Assembly (NCBI RefSeq): GCF_002252525.1
Contig: NZ_NNRM01000043.1
Coordinates: 1 to 64,000 of the forward strand
Reading direction: 5' to 3'
Length of the DNA: 64,000 nucleotides
From: Brucella pseudogrignonensis
GTDB lineage: Bacteria; Pseudomonadota; Alphaproteobacteria; Rhizobiales; Rhizobiaceae
In this document: positions 1-8,170 of the stretch, piece by piece
Layout: every line of letters starts with the position of its first letter
How positions within the stretch are numbered: position 1 is the stretch's first letter
The notes under the pieces: generated by a model
Databases searched by the model: none
The model's input: only the letters and a program-made list of their open reading frames with translations
Told to the model about the DNA's origin: nothing
Translations under genes and position numbers: made by a program

Positions 1-943
1 TAAACATCGATCCGCAAACGGTCGGCCAACCGTATATCGGTGCCCCTTTAATGTTCAGGGGCCTAAAAGGTCTTTATCAACTCCCTGATCTGCTTGCTCG
101 GTTGGGACTGGCGCGCAGCTCATATTTTTACCATCGAACCCGCATGAGGATGAGCGATAAGTACCTCACTATTCGTCAAAACATCACCGAAATCTTCGAA
201 GCCAACCGTCGATGCTATGGCTACCGCAGGCTACAGGCGTCATTAGCCAAACAATGCGTTACAATCTCAGAGAACGTTGTGCAGCGCTTGATGAAACAGG
301 AGAACCTGATCGTTGCCACGCCAAAGCGGCGGCGATATCGCTCTTATCTCGGAGAAATTAGTCCGGCACCCGAGAACATTATTAATCGCGACTTCCAGGC
401 CACAGCGCCGAATGAGAAATGGCTAACTGATATCACTGAATTCCATATCCCGGCTGGCAAGGTATATCTCTCGCCCATCATCGACTGCTTCGATGGTTTG
501 GTCATCAGCTGGTCTATCGGAGTGAGACCAGATGCGGAATTGGTCAATACGATGCTTGATGCAGCCATAGAAACTGTAACAGGTAGAGATGAGTGGCCAA
601 TAGTACATTCTGATCGGGGTGCACACTATCGCTGGCCGGGTTGGCTATCGAGGATCAGTGATGCGAAGCTGGTGCGCTTAATGTCCCGCAAGGCGTGCTC
701 CCCAGATAACGCTGCATGCGAAGGTTTCTTTGGCAGGCTAAAAACAGAGTTCTTTTATCCCAGCGATTGGAAGAACATCACGCTCGAGCGGTTTATCAAT
801 GAAGTTGATGGCTACATTCGGTGGTACAACGAGAGGCGGATTAAGATATCACTTGGCGCACGCAGCCCAATCGAATATCGAAACTGTCTTGGCATTGTGA
901 CGTAAAACCAGTCCAAGTTTTTATCCGCACCCCCACCGGGTCA
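1..943 (+). mobile_element. IS3-family insertion sequence, left part cut by window edge
   Basis: The transposase reading frame is open to the left edge of the window, so the element starts outside it. The right end is placed at the sequence ending ccgggtca (positions 936-943), because IS3-family elements end in CA and because the reading frame of an unrelated binding-protein gene resumes directly after it. The element has therefore inserted into, and cut, that siderophore-binding gene. The left inverted repeat and the target duplication cannot be checked here. Confidence 0.75.
51..905 (+). CDS. IS3-family transposase OrfB (DDE catalytic half)
   Basis: DDE-type transposase catalysing cut and joining of the IS3 element. 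The product begins with an HTH_21-like segment (YGYRRLQASL, about residue 56) followed by an RNase H-fold integrase core. The catalytic acidic residues are seen at NEKWLTDITEF (first Asp), HSDRGAHY (second Asp) and the Glu of NAACEGFFGRLKTE. The C-terminal YIRWYNERRIK block is typical of the family. The ATG at 51 is only the first in-window start; the frame is open to base 3, and in this family OrfB is normally made by frameshifting from OrfA, which lies upstream of the window. The catalytic part looks intact. Confidence 0.85.
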   Translation: MFRGLKGLYQLPDLLARLGLARSSYFYHRTRMRMSDKYLTIRQNITEIFEANRRCYGYRRLQASLAKQCVTISENVVQRLMKQENLIVATPKRRRYRSYLGEISPAPENIINRDFQATAPNEKWLTDITEFHIPAGKVYLSPIIDCFDGLVISWSIGVRPDAELVNTMLDAAIETVTGRDEWPIVHSDRGAHYRWPGWLSRISDAKLVRLMSRKACSPDNAACEGFFGRLKTEFFYPSDWKNITLERFINEVDGYIRWYNERRIKISLGARSPIEYRNCLGIVT

Positions 944-947
944 CTTC

Positions 948-1163
948 TCAGCGGCAATCAACAGGCTTGATGCCCAACGCCAATGCAACGTCAGTGGCGA
1001 GATACGATATCGAGGCGATTCGCTCCGGACTGGCCGGCACGTCAACTGTGCCCCCCCTGTCGTCAATGACGGAGAGGGTCTTGGGCTCTTCAGAGAACGC
1101 CGCCGGCACCATTAGAAATGTTGAGATTACTAAAAGAGGAATAAGCTTGGAATACTTCCGCAT
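948..1163 (-). pseudogene. Siderophore/iron ABC transporter substrate-binding protein, N-terminal fragment
   Basis: Only about 70 residues remain. The fragment starts MRKYSKLIPLLVIS, a Sec-type signal peptide with a cleavage region near AAFSEE, followed by TLSVIDDRGGTVDVPASPER and ISYLATDVALALG. This is the normal opening of the FecB/BtuF-type periplasmic siderophore-binding fold. The frame then ends by chance at a TGA right beside the IS3 end at 943, so the gene was cut by that insertion. The rest of the gene is not in the window. It would have bound a ferric siderophore or cobalamin in the periplasm; the exact ligand cannot be told. Confidence 0.7.
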
Positions 1164-1421
1164 TTCGCAATGTCCTTCGGGCGATGTTTGTCCCAAACTT
1201 CGTAGCGAAAAAACCTGATAATTTCAATCATGATATGAGTGCGCGGCACCTAATACATGATCGGTTTCGTCCCCATTGTCTGAGCAGATGATGGAGCCGA
1301 TCCGGATCGCGCCGGCGGCCAATGGACGCGAATCACCCGCATCTCTGACGGCTGGGTTCCTAAGCCACGCATTCTTCACCCCTGGCCTGACGCGCGCCTC
1401 GCCGTCACTCACCCAAGGTAC

Positions 1422-1493
1422 GAGCCTTATGCGGGAATTCCGCACGTACAGGCCTGTGCGGGGCGCTCAGCAATAAGCGTCCCTACCGCGAAC
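1422..1493 (+). ncRNA. Group II intron 3' end remnant (domains V and VI)
   Basis: The stretch begins GAGCCTTATGCGGG and continues with CCGCACGTACAGG, which closely follows the domain V hairpin of bacterial group II introns (consensus GAGCC.TATGCGG-loop-CCGCACGTACGG). A second hairpin-like segment ending CCCTACCGCGAAC resembles domain VI with its branch-point A. The lower stem of domain V carries a mismatch and an extra base, so it looks degraded. No intron-encoded reverse transcriptase is present. The 250 bases before it (1164-1421) hold no convincing gene and may be further intron remnant. This identification is by pattern recognition, without a covariance search. Confidence 0.55.
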
Positions 1494-1766
1494 GATTTAG
1501 GATTCCGAGCGCAGGTGAGCTACCCCGTTGGAAGGGGGGTTCAATTGATGTGCCAACGGGAGCTCCATTCATTAATGGATAGCACAGGAATCGTCTTGGT
1601 TCTTCCGCATTTTCCGTGGCCGAGACCGGAACATTTGAGAATAGCGACTGGCCGTGGCGGTCACTCACCAGCCGTATCGCCATAATACTCCCACTGCTTT
1701 TTGCTTGCCGGAATCGATGCGAGGCTTCCGCACAGTCTATAAATGCATGTTATGATCCCATTTATT
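1494..1766. other. Intergenic stretch without a recognisable gene
   Basis: Short open frames exist on both strands, but none shows a recognisable domain, a ribosome binding site or plausible coding bias. It probably contains mobile-element debris plus the distal promoter region of the creatinase gene. Confidence 0.4.
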
Positions 1767-1784
1767 GAATAAATTTTTGAAATG
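1767..1784 (+). promoter_or_regulatory. Candidate regulon motif upstream of creatinase
   Basis: The 18 bases GAATAAATTTTTGAAATG match 16 of 18 positions of a segment upstream of the ABC importer operon (5166-5183). Both lie 50-60 bases before a start codon of a creatinine-island gene, so they are candidate binding sites for the LysR regulator encoded between them. This is inference from the repeated sequence only. Confidence 0.4.
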
Positions 1785-1841
1785 CCATCGGCAACTTTAG
1801 TCTGGAGCCCATAAACCCGGCACTTCAAGGAGGAGCACCCG

Positions 1842-3080
1842 ATGGCCGACAATATCTCCCATGCGACGACCGACGACATGCTGCATGTCATGAAATGGCA
1901 CAATGGCGAGAAGGACTATTCGCCGTTCTCCGAGGCCGAAATGACCCGCCGTCAGAACGACGTGCGGGGCTGGATGGCCAAGAACGACGTCGATGCGGCG
2001 CTGTTCACCTCCTACCATTGCATCAACTATTATTCGGGTTGGCTGTACTGCTATTTCGGCCGCAAATACGGCATGGTCATCGACCACAACAAGGCGACCA
2101 CCATCTCCGCCGGCATCGATGGCGGCCAGCCCTGGCGGCGCAGCTTCGGCGACAACATCACCTATACCGACTGGCGCCGGGACAATTTCTATCAGGCAGT
2201 GCGCCAGTTGACGAAGGGCGCCAAGCGCGTCGGCATCGAATTCGATCATGTCTCGCTCGACTTCCGCCGCCAGCTCGAGGAAGCGCTGCCGGGCGTCGAG
2301 TTCGTGGATGTCGGCCAGCCCTCGATGTGGATGCGCACGATCAAGTCGGCGGAGGAGCAGAAGCTGATCCGCGAAGGAGCGCGCGTGTGTGACGTAGGCG
2401 GTGCGGCCTGCGCGGCGGCGGTCAAGGCTGGCGTACCGGAACATGAAGTCGTCATCGCCACCACCAATGCAATGGTCCGCGAGATCGCCAAGTCGTTTCC
2501 GTTCGTCGAGCTGATGGACACCTGGACCTGGTTCCAGTCGGGCATCAACACCGACGGCGCCCACAACCCGGTCACAAACCGCATCGTGCAGTCGGGCGAT
2601 ATCCTTTCGCTCAATACCTTCCCGATGATCTTCGGCTATTACACCGCGCTCGAGCGGACGCTGTTCTGCGACCATGTCGACGATGCCAGCCTCGATATCT
2701 GGGAGAAGAACGTGGCCGTCCACCGTCGCGGGCTGGAGCTGATCAAGCCGGGCGCCCGCTGCAAGGACATCGCGCTCGAACTCAACGACATGTATCGCGA
2801 GTGGGACCTGCTGAAGTACCGTTCGTTCGGCTACGGCCATTCCTTCGGCGTGCTGTGCCACTACTATGGCCGCGAGGCCGGGGTGGAACTGCGCGAGGAC
2901 ATCGACACGGTGCTGGAGCCCGGCATGGTGGTTTCCATGGAGCCGATGGTGATGCTGCCGGAAGGCGCGCCGGGCGCCGGCGGCTATCGCGAGCACGACA
3001 TCCTGATCGTCAAGGAGGACAGCGCCGAGAACATCACCGGCTTCCCCTTCGGCCCCGAGCACAACATCATCAAGAACTGA
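1842..3080 (+). CDS. Creatinase (creatine amidinohydrolase)
   Basis: Cytoplasmic enzyme of the M24 'pita-bread' fold that hydrolyses creatine to sarcosine and urea (EC 3.5.3.3). The 412 residues match the usual length of about 400. The N-terminal creatinase domain (about 30-165, including SYHCINYYSGWLYCYFGRKYG) is followed by the M24 domain (about 175-400) with FGYGHSFGVLCHYYGRE and VLEPGMVVSMEPMVMLPEG. The metal ligands of true M24 aminopeptidases are largely replaced, as expected for creatinase. The ATG at 1842 is preceded by a strong AAGGAGG ribosome site at 1827-1833. The gene converges with creatininase and shares a bidirectional terminator with it, so the two make successive steps of creatinine breakdown. 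Confidence 0.9.
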   Translation: MADNISHATTDDMLHVMKWHNGEKDYSPFSEAEMTRRQNDVRGWMAKNDVDAALFTSYHCINYYSGWLYCYFGRKYGMVIDHNKATTISAGIDGGQPWRRSFGDNITYTDWRRDNFYQAVRQLTKGAKRVGIEFDHVSLDFRRQLEEALPGVEFVDVGQPSMWMRTIKSAEEQKLIREGARVCDVGGAACAAAVKAGVPEHEVVIATTNAMVREIAKSFPFVELMDTWTWFQSGINTDGAHNPVTNRIVQSGDILSLNTFPMIFGYYTALERTLFCDHVDDASLDIWEKNVAVHRRGLELIKPGARCKDIALELNDMYREWDLLKYRSFGYGHSFGVLCHYYGREAGVELREDIDTVLEPGMVVSMEPMVMLPEGAPGAGGYREHDILIVKEDSAENITGFPFGPEHNIIKN

Positions 3081-3306
3081 GCGGGCAGGGCTCGTCATGG
3101 GGTTCTATATCCCGGTCGACTGGCCGCAGGGGCGGATCGGAAAAGCCCCTGCCGCCGATCCCGCCTCGCCGGCCGGGGCTGCTGGCCCGCATCGGGGCGT
3201 GCGCAGCCGTCATGCTGCCGGCGGGCAGGCCACCAGCCCTGGCCGTGGTCAAGGCGCGCAGGACCGCGATCATCCGGCGGCCGCTGTGAACGGAAGCAAC
3301 AAAGTA

Positions 3307-3330
3307 AAAGCCGCGGGCAACCGCGGCTTT
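3307..3330. terminator. Bidirectional rho-independent terminator
   Basis: A perfect inverted repeat, AAAGCCGCGG - GCAA - CCGCGGCTTT, flanked by A-rich and T-rich tails. It sits between the convergent creatinase (+) and creatininase (-) genes and can end transcription from both sides. Confidence 0.85.
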
Positions 3331-3350
3331 CTTGTTCGGAGGGATGGTTC

Positions 3351-4136
3351 TCAGCGCGGGAATTCGGTTTCTAATGCCCTGACGATCCCCTCGATGCAAA
3401 CGTCGAGCAGGATTTCGCCCTTCTCGGCGGAGGCTTCCTTGGGTGAAGACAAGGTGCCGCTTGCCGGCGTCCATTCGGGAATTGCCGGATAGACGTCATA
3501 GGGCGGGAACGACGCCGGCTCGTGATGGATGGCACGGTCGAGCCTGACCAGATCCGGATAGAGGGCCAGCATCAGCGAGGTTTCCAGAACGCCGCCATGC
3601 TCGAGGTCCCAGCCGGCGAAGCCGTCGGGGTAGAGCCGCGCGATGGTCTGCTTGTCGACGAAGTCCCAATAGGAAAGCACGACGACCTTCATGTCGTTGA
3701 TGCCGCTCCATTTGAGCTCGCGCAGCGCCAGATCGATGCCTTCGATGATGAACCAGGAATTCTCGAAGTGGCCGTTGAACAGGCAGATGCGGCGCACTCC
3801 GTGGCGAGCGAATTCCTTGATGACGTCGCGCAGCGCCGCCACCAGCGTGGCGCCGTCGAGGCTGGTGGTGCCGGGCAGGTGGTTGCCGCCCCCGGATTTC
3901 TGGTGCGACTTGTAGCCATAGGTGAAGGGCGGCGCCACCAGTGCGTCGATGCGACCGGCGACGCGGCGTGCGAACTCGACGGGCAAAAGCACGTCGACAT
4001 TCATCGGCATGTGGTGGCCGTGCTGCTCCATCGAGCCGATCGGCAGTAGGATCGGCGTCGCGCCATCGCGGACGCTGGCTTCATAGTCGGGCCACGAAAG
4101 CTCCGCGGCGAAGACCGATTGTTCAGACATGCTCAT
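3351..4136 (-). CDS. Creatininase (creatinine amidohydrolase)
   Basis: Metal-dependent enzyme interconverting creatinine and creatine (EC 3.5.2.10). At 261 residues it matches the roughly 260-residue Pseudomonas enzyme. The metal-binding pattern of the family is visible: the Glu and His of GSMEQHGHHMP, the Asp of NVDVLLP, and the His and Glu of FNGHFEN; WDLEHGGVLETSLMLAL is the conserved C-terminal block. The product feeds creatine to the convergently encoded creatinase. The start at 4136 has a GGAGATGAGC-like ribosome site and faces the divergent LysR gene across a 90-base AT-rich intergenic region, so it is likely under that regulator. Members of this family also act on related amides, but the adjacent creatinase makes creatinine the best-supported substrate. 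Confidence 0.88.
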   Translation of the reverse strand: MSMSEQSVFAAELSWPDYEASVRDGATPILLPIGSMEQHGHHMPMNVDVLLPVEFARRVAGRIDALVAPPFTYGYKSHQKSGGGNHLPGTTSLDGATLVAALRDVIKEFARHGVRRICLFNGHFENSWFIIEGIDLALRELKWSGINDMKVVVLSYWDFVDKQTIARLYPDGFAGWDLEHGGVLETSLMLALYPDLVRLDRAIHHEPASFPPYDVYPAIPEWTPASGTLSSPKEASAEKGEILLDVCIEGIVRALETEFPR

Positions 4137-4180
4137 CTCCCATTTTTGCGAACTATAAAAATTTGATGCGATCTCTATGA

Positions 4181-4195
4181 TATGAGAAATTTATA
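4181..4195 (+). promoter_or_regulatory. Candidate LysR operator in the creatininase/lysR divergent promoter
   Basis: TATGAGAAATTTATA lies between the divergent creatininase and lysR genes. A related string, TATGAGAATTAATTT, starts at 5161 before the ABC importer operon. Dyad-like AT-rich sites in this position are usual for LysR autoregulation; binding is inferred. Confidence 0.4.
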
Positions 4196-4226
4196 ATTGT
4201 CATCCTCCCATGAGAAATGGAAATCC

Positions 4227-5141
4227 ATGGCCAATATCGTCAATTTCCAGACGGATCTCCTGCGGACCTTCGTTTCTGTGATAGATCTTGGTGCCTACAC
4301 CAAAGCCGGCGACATGCTGGGCAGAACACAGCCGGCGATCTCACTGCAGATGCGCAGGCTGGAGGAATTGGTGGGAGCGCCACTCATCAAGCAGTCGGGA
4401 CGCTCGCTACTTCTCACCAGCGAAGGGGAGATGTTACTAAGCTTTGCACGCGAGATATTGCGGCTGAACGATGAGGCCGCCTCTTATTTCAACCGTTCCA
4501 AAATTTCCGGTGTGCTGCGCGTTGGATTGCCAAACGACTATGCCGTTTCGTTTCTGCAAGGCCTGATCACGCAATATGCTCGGCAACATTCAGGCATATC
4601 GCTGGAGATCTATTGCGGCTGGAGTGCCGATATCCTGGATCGGTTAGGTGCCGACGAACTCGATCTGGCCATCGCCATGGTCAACAACGAGCGGACGCAA
4701 TATCTCTCACGATTTTGGGTCGAGAAGCCCGTTTGGGCAGCAGCAGAAGAATCGGAATTCAAACCAGTCGATGGCGTTCCACTTGCCGCCCACCCGGAAG
4801 GGTGCGCCTATCGTGCCCGGATGATCCAGGCGCTTGATGGTGCCCATATACGCTGGCGCGTCGCCTATACGGGGTCCGGCATCGGCGGCTTACAGAACGC
4901 CGTGATCAATGGGCTCGGTGTCAGCGCACTCACGCGCTACACCATGCTGCCCGGCATGCGCGCCCTCGACGAGCGTGACGGCTTCCCGCCGCTGGCCGAA
5001 ATACGCGTCGGGCTGTTCTACAAGCATCCGCGTCTTTCGGACGCCGGCATCCGACTGGTGAACCACATCATCGCTCGGCTGGACGAAGCTGGTGTCTCCG
5101 GGAACCCCGCAAACGGGCTTGGCACGCTCGATCGTCAATAA
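4227..5141 (+). CDS. LysR-family transcriptional regulator of the creatinine island
   Basis: DNA-binding regulator of 304 residues, the usual LysR length. The N-terminal winged helix-turn-helix is clear (LRTFVSVIDLGAYTKAGDML, then RTQPAISLQMRRLEELVG, about residues 9-50), followed by a periplasmic-binding-protein-like effector domain (about 85-290). ATG 4227 was chosen because homology starts at MANIVNFQTDLL; an upstream TTG at 4197 is less likely. It is divergent from creatininase and directly upstream of the importer operon, the classical position for a local regulator. The natural inducer is unknown; creatine or creatinine is an inference from context. Confidence 0.85.
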   Translation: MANIVNFQTDLLRTFVSVIDLGAYTKAGDMLGRTQPAISLQMRRLEELVGAPLIKQSGRSLLLTSEGEMLLSFAREILRLNDEAASYFNRSKISGVLRVGLPNDYAVSFLQGLITQYARQHSGISLEIYCGWSADILDRLGADELDLAIAMVNNERTQYLSRFWVEKPVWAAAEESEFKPVDGVPLAAHPEGCAYRARMIQALDGAHIRWRVAYTGSGIGGLQNAVINGLGVSALTRYTMLPGMRALDERDGFPPLAEIRVGLFYKHPRLSDAGIRLVNHIIARLDEAGVSGNPANGLGTLDRQ

Positions 5142-5165
5142 GCGACGCAAATGCCACAATTATGA

Positions 5166-5183
5166 GAATTAATTTTTCAAATG
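5166..5183 (+). promoter_or_regulatory. Candidate regulon motif upstream of the ABC importer operon
   Basis: GAATTAATTTTTCAAATG differs at only two positions from the motif at 1767-1784 upstream of creatinase. It overlaps the TATGAGAA string shared with the lysR promoter. Probably a LysR operator and/or part of the promoter; not proven. Confidence 0.4.
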
Positions 5184-5231
5184 TAACGGTGCTGCGTACC
5201 CTTGTCTCAAAAACATAACAAGGGGAATGCT

Positions 5232-6368
5232 ATGACTACAGAACGATCGTTCTCGAGCCGGAGCACCCGGCGTGAAATCCTCAAGGGCGCGACCATAGTG
5301 GGAGGTGGCGTCCTCGCCATGCCCTATCTTGGCCGGCTTGCCTTCGCCCAGCCGGTTGAACTCACCATGCTGGCCTGGTACGGCCATGCCGAACCTGACG
5401 TGGTGGCCGAGTTCGAGGCCGCAAACAACGTCAAGTTCAAGCCCAAATACTACACCGGCGGCGACAACATGCTGGGCCTGATCGCCCAGTCCCCGCCCGG
5501 TACCTTCGACGTCATCCTGTCGGATGCCGAATATGTCCAGCAGCTCAACGCCGCCGGCTATATCGAGGAGCTGGACCCGAAGGATTACAATTTTGACGAT
5601 TATTTCCCCGAGTTCCAGCAGTTCCCCGGCCACTGGCAGGACGGAAAGCTCTATTCGGTTCTCACCCGTTTCGGTTTCCTTGGCGTCGCCTACAACACCG
5701 ACGCCCTCACCGAAAAGGTAGCCTCGACCTACAATGTCTATTGGGACGGGAAGCTGAAAGGTAAGGTCGGCCATTTTGACTGGCATCTGCCCAATCTCGG
5801 CCAGATCAGCCTGCTTGAAGGCAATGCCTCGCCCTACGATATAGATGAGGCGGCCTGGGAGAAACTTCAGGAGAAGATGAAGACGCTGCGCCAGCAGATC
5901 GGCGGCTTCTTCGATTATGGCGGCACCTTCTCCTCGTTGCAGAACGGGCAGATGCTGGCCATGGCCGGGATCGGCGATTGGATCACCGGCACGCTGGAAC
6001 GCAACGGCGCCAAGGTCAAAAGCGTCATCCCCGAGGAGGGCGGGCTGCAGTTCACCGAGTCCTTCTCCATCGGCAAGGGCAGCCAGAAGGCCGATCTCGC
6101 CCGCAAGTGGATCCAGTACATCACTTCGCCCAAGGGGCAGGTGAAGTCGGCCAACATGGCGGCATATCCCTGCCTCATCCCGAACAGGAAGGGCTGGGAG
6201 CTTCTGGCCACGGAAACGCCCGAGGAAGCCAGGCGGCAGGGCATGCTGCTCAACGAGAGCAACGCCATGGACCTTATCCGCAGCGGACGCATCAAATATC
6301 GCCAACTGCCCGTGCAGCAGAGCATCGAGGACTGGAACGACTTCTGGTCCGAATACAAGGGCTCGTAA
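5232..6368 (+). CDS. ABC transporter substrate-binding protein, polyamine/PotD type
   Basis: Periplasmic solute-binding protein delivering its ligand to the permeases encoded next. The 378-residue product opens with a twin-arginine signal: STRREILKGATIV, then a hydrophobic stretch and an AFAQP cleavage site (about residue 40). The mature part starts VELTMLAWYGHAEPDVVAEFE, typical of the SBP_bac_8/PotD family, with PGTFDVILSDAEYVQQL as the hinge region. ATG 5232 was chosen because it follows AGGGGA at the right spacing; a longer start at 5202 lacks this. It is the first gene of a four-gene importer operon. Substrate is unknown; given the neighbours, creatinine, creatine or a related guanidino compound is a reasonable inference. 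Confidence 0.85.
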   Translation: MTTERSFSSRSTRREILKGATIVGGGVLAMPYLGRLAFAQPVELTMLAWYGHAEPDVVAEFEAANNVKFKPKYYTGGDNMLGLIAQSPPGTFDVILSDAEYVQQLNAAGYIEELDPKDYNFDDYFPEFQQFPGHWQDGKLYSVLTRFGFLGVAYNTDALTEKVASTYNVYWDGKLKGKVGHFDWHLPNLGQISLLEGNASPYDIDEAAWEKLQEKMKTLRQQIGGFFDYGGTFSSLQNGQMLAMAGIGDWITGTLERNGAKVKSVIPEEGGLQFTESFSIGKGSQKADLARKWIQYITSPKGQVKSANMAAYPCLIPNRKGWELLATETPEEARRQGMLLNESNAMDLIRSGRIKYRQLPVQQSIEDWNDFWSEYKGS

Positions 6369-6491
6369 TCAGAGCTCTGGTGGTCCGCCAGTTGACAGCA
6401 GCCGGGCAGGCGCGTTTGCGCCTGGCCCTCTCCCGCAATCCCTGCACGGCTGCCGGCCGACAGGGCGGATCATTAGCCAGGAACCGAGGCG

Positions 6492-7337
6492 ATGCGGAAG
6501 TCGATCACACTCTACGGACTGACCTTCTCCCTGCCGATGCTTGTGTGGCAGGTGCTGTTTTTTCTCGCGCCCTTGCTGTTCCTGATCGCGCTCAGCTTCT
6601 GGACGGTGCGGAACTTCCGCATGGAGCCGGATTTCGACACCGTCAACTGGGTCCGGATGCTTGGCCGCGGCGTCTTTTGGGATGCCTATCTGCGCACCTT
6701 CGGGCTGGCGACGGCGGCGGCGGTCATCACCAGCGCGCTGGCCTTTCCCTGCGCCTATGCGATCGCCTTCAAGCTGTCGGAGACGGCGCGGCGCTGGGCC
6801 GTGTTCCTGATGGTCATTCCCTTCTTCACCAGCTATCTGGTGCGGGTCTATTCCTGGCAGATCTTCCTTTCCGACAACGGCATCATCAACGCCCTGCTCG
6901 CCCGGGCGGGGCTCGGGCCGTACGGCATGCTCAATTCCAATTTCGGGACCATGGTCGGCTATCTGACCCTGAGCTTCCCGCTCGTCGTGCTCCTGCAACT
7001 GTTCAGCCTGGTGTTCGTCGACAGGACGCTGATCGAGGCGGCGCACAATCTGCGCTGCGGCCGGTTGCGCACCGTGTTCGAGGTCGTCGTGCCCTCGGCA
7101 AGGGTGGGGCTCGTCATCGCGGCGCTGTTCTGCTTCATCCTCACCTTCGGCGATTTCGTCAGCCCACTCTATCTCGGCGGCGGCGATCCGCCCACGCTGT
7201 CGATCCTGATCACCGACACCACCAAGTCGGGCCAGCAATGGCCGCGCGCGGCGGTCATTGCGCTGACAATGATCGCGACCTTGCTCGCGGTCGCCTTCGC
7301 CGCCGTGCGCTATGCCTACAGGGAGCGCGGACGATGA
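6492..7337 (+). CDS. ABC transporter permease, PotB type
   Basis: Inner-membrane permease of the polyamine/opine class, 281 residues with about six hydrophobic segments. The first runs LYGLTFSLPMLVWQVLFFLA near residues 6-35. The EAA-like loop that contacts the ATPase is at RTLIEAAHNLRCGRLRTVF, with the family's conserved Glu-Ala-Ala and Gly. It forms a heterodimeric channel with the next permease, whose ATG overlaps its TGA by four bases (7334-7337), showing translational coupling. The 120-base gap from the binding-protein gene contains no obvious terminator, so all four importer genes are likely in one transcript. Confidence 0.87.
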   Translation: MRKSITLYGLTFSLPMLVWQVLFFLAPLLFLIALSFWTVRNFRMEPDFDTVNWVRMLGRGVFWDAYLRTFGLATAAAVITSALAFPCAYAIAFKLSETARRWAVFLMVIPFFTSYLVRVYSWQIFLSDNGIINALLARAGLGPYGMLNSNFGTMVGYLTLSFPLVVLLQLFSLVFVDRTLIEAAHNLRCGRLRTVFEVVVPSARVGLVIAALFCFILTFGDFVSPLYLGGGDPPTLSILITDTTKSGQQWPRAAVIALTMIATLLAVAFAAVRYAYRERGR

Positions 7338-8170
7338 ACACCATCAACAGCAACCGGCTGATCGACTGGGCGCTGAAGCTCTACGTGCTGCTGGCTTTCG
7401 CCTTCATCTTCGCGCCGATCGCGGCGAGCTTCGTCTTCTCCTTCAATGTCGACCGCTTCCCCTCGCTGCCGCTCGGCGGGTTCTCGACGGTCTGGTACGA
7501 GGCGGTTGCGGCCGATCCGCTGGTCTGGGAAGGCCTGCGCAACACGCTGGTCGCCGGGCTTGTGGTGTCTGTGCTGGCGACGGCCCTCGGCTTCGGCGCG
7601 GCTTACACCGATTTCCGCTACAGGTTCTTCGGCAAGAACCTCTATCTCGCGCTGGCGCTCCTGCCGCCGACGATCCCCGTGGTCATCCTCGGCCTCGCCA
7701 TGCTGGCGTTCCTGTCCAACATCAACCTGTCGGGCGCCATCCATTCGGTCATCATCGCCCATGTGGTGATGTGCGCGCCGTTCGCCATGGCGATCGTCCG
7801 CCTCAGGCTGTCGCAGATGGACCCCTCGCTGGAGGCGGCGGCGTGGAACCTCGGCGCATCGGAATGGATGGCGATGCGTCACGTAATCGTTCCCTTTTGC
7901 AAGCCGGCGATCTTCGCGGCGCTGTTCATCACCATGGCCGTGTCCTTCGACGAGTTCGCCGTCGCCTGGTTCGTCTCGGGCCTCAACGAGACCCTGCCGG
8001 TCAAAGTGCTCGGCTTCCTGCAGGGGCAGGTCAGCCCGCGCATCAACGTCATCGGCACCTTCGTGTTCATCGCCTCGATGACGCTGGTGGTGCTGGCCCA
8101 GATCCTGCTCATGAAACGCAGCGCCGCGCCGAGGGCAGCGGCCATTCTGACCGGAGTAGAGCTGTCATGA
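7334..8170 (+). CDS. ABC transporter permease, PotC type
   Basis: Second inner-membrane permease of the importer, 278 residues with about six membrane segments (first about 13-35). The EAA loop is at DPSLEAAAWNLGASEWMAM. ATG 7334 overlaps the upstream stop and is the first codon of the conserved protein; the same frame is open far upstream by chance, which would give a false 730-residue product. The stop overlaps the ATPase start (8167-8170), continuing the coupled operon. Substrate as for the binding protein: unknown, creatinine-related by inference. Confidence 0.87.
   Translation: MNTINSNRLIDWALKLYVLLAFAFIFAPIAASFVFSFNVDRFPSLPLGGFSTVWYEAVAADPLVWEGLRNTLVAGLVVSVLATALGFGAAYTDFRYRFFGKNLYLALALLPPTIPVVILGLAMLAFLSNINLSGAIHSVIIAHVVMCAPFAMAIVRLRLSQMDPSLEAAAWNLGASEWMAMRHVIVPFCKPAIFAALFITMAVSFDEFAVAWFVSGLNETLPVKVLGFLQGQVSPRINVIGTFVFIASMTLVVLAQILLMKRSAAPRAAAILTGVELS

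Noticed and set aside
1483-1683. Minus-strand frame that could be a small gene between the intron remnant and creatinase
   Set aside because: No family recognised and no start signal; probably mobile-element debris.
1797-3098. A 433-residue open frame on the minus strand opposite creatinase
   Set aside because: It is the mirror of a GC-rich gene, has no recognisable domain or ribosome site, and creatinase on the other strand is certain.
5169-6305. Long minus-strand open frame opposite the ABC binding protein
   Set aside because: Shadow of the coding strand; no domain, no ribosome site.
5978-7333. Apparent 730-residue protein ending with the second permease
   Set aside because: Only the last 278 codons (from 7334) are homologous to a permease; the rest overlaps the binding-protein and first permease genes out of frame.
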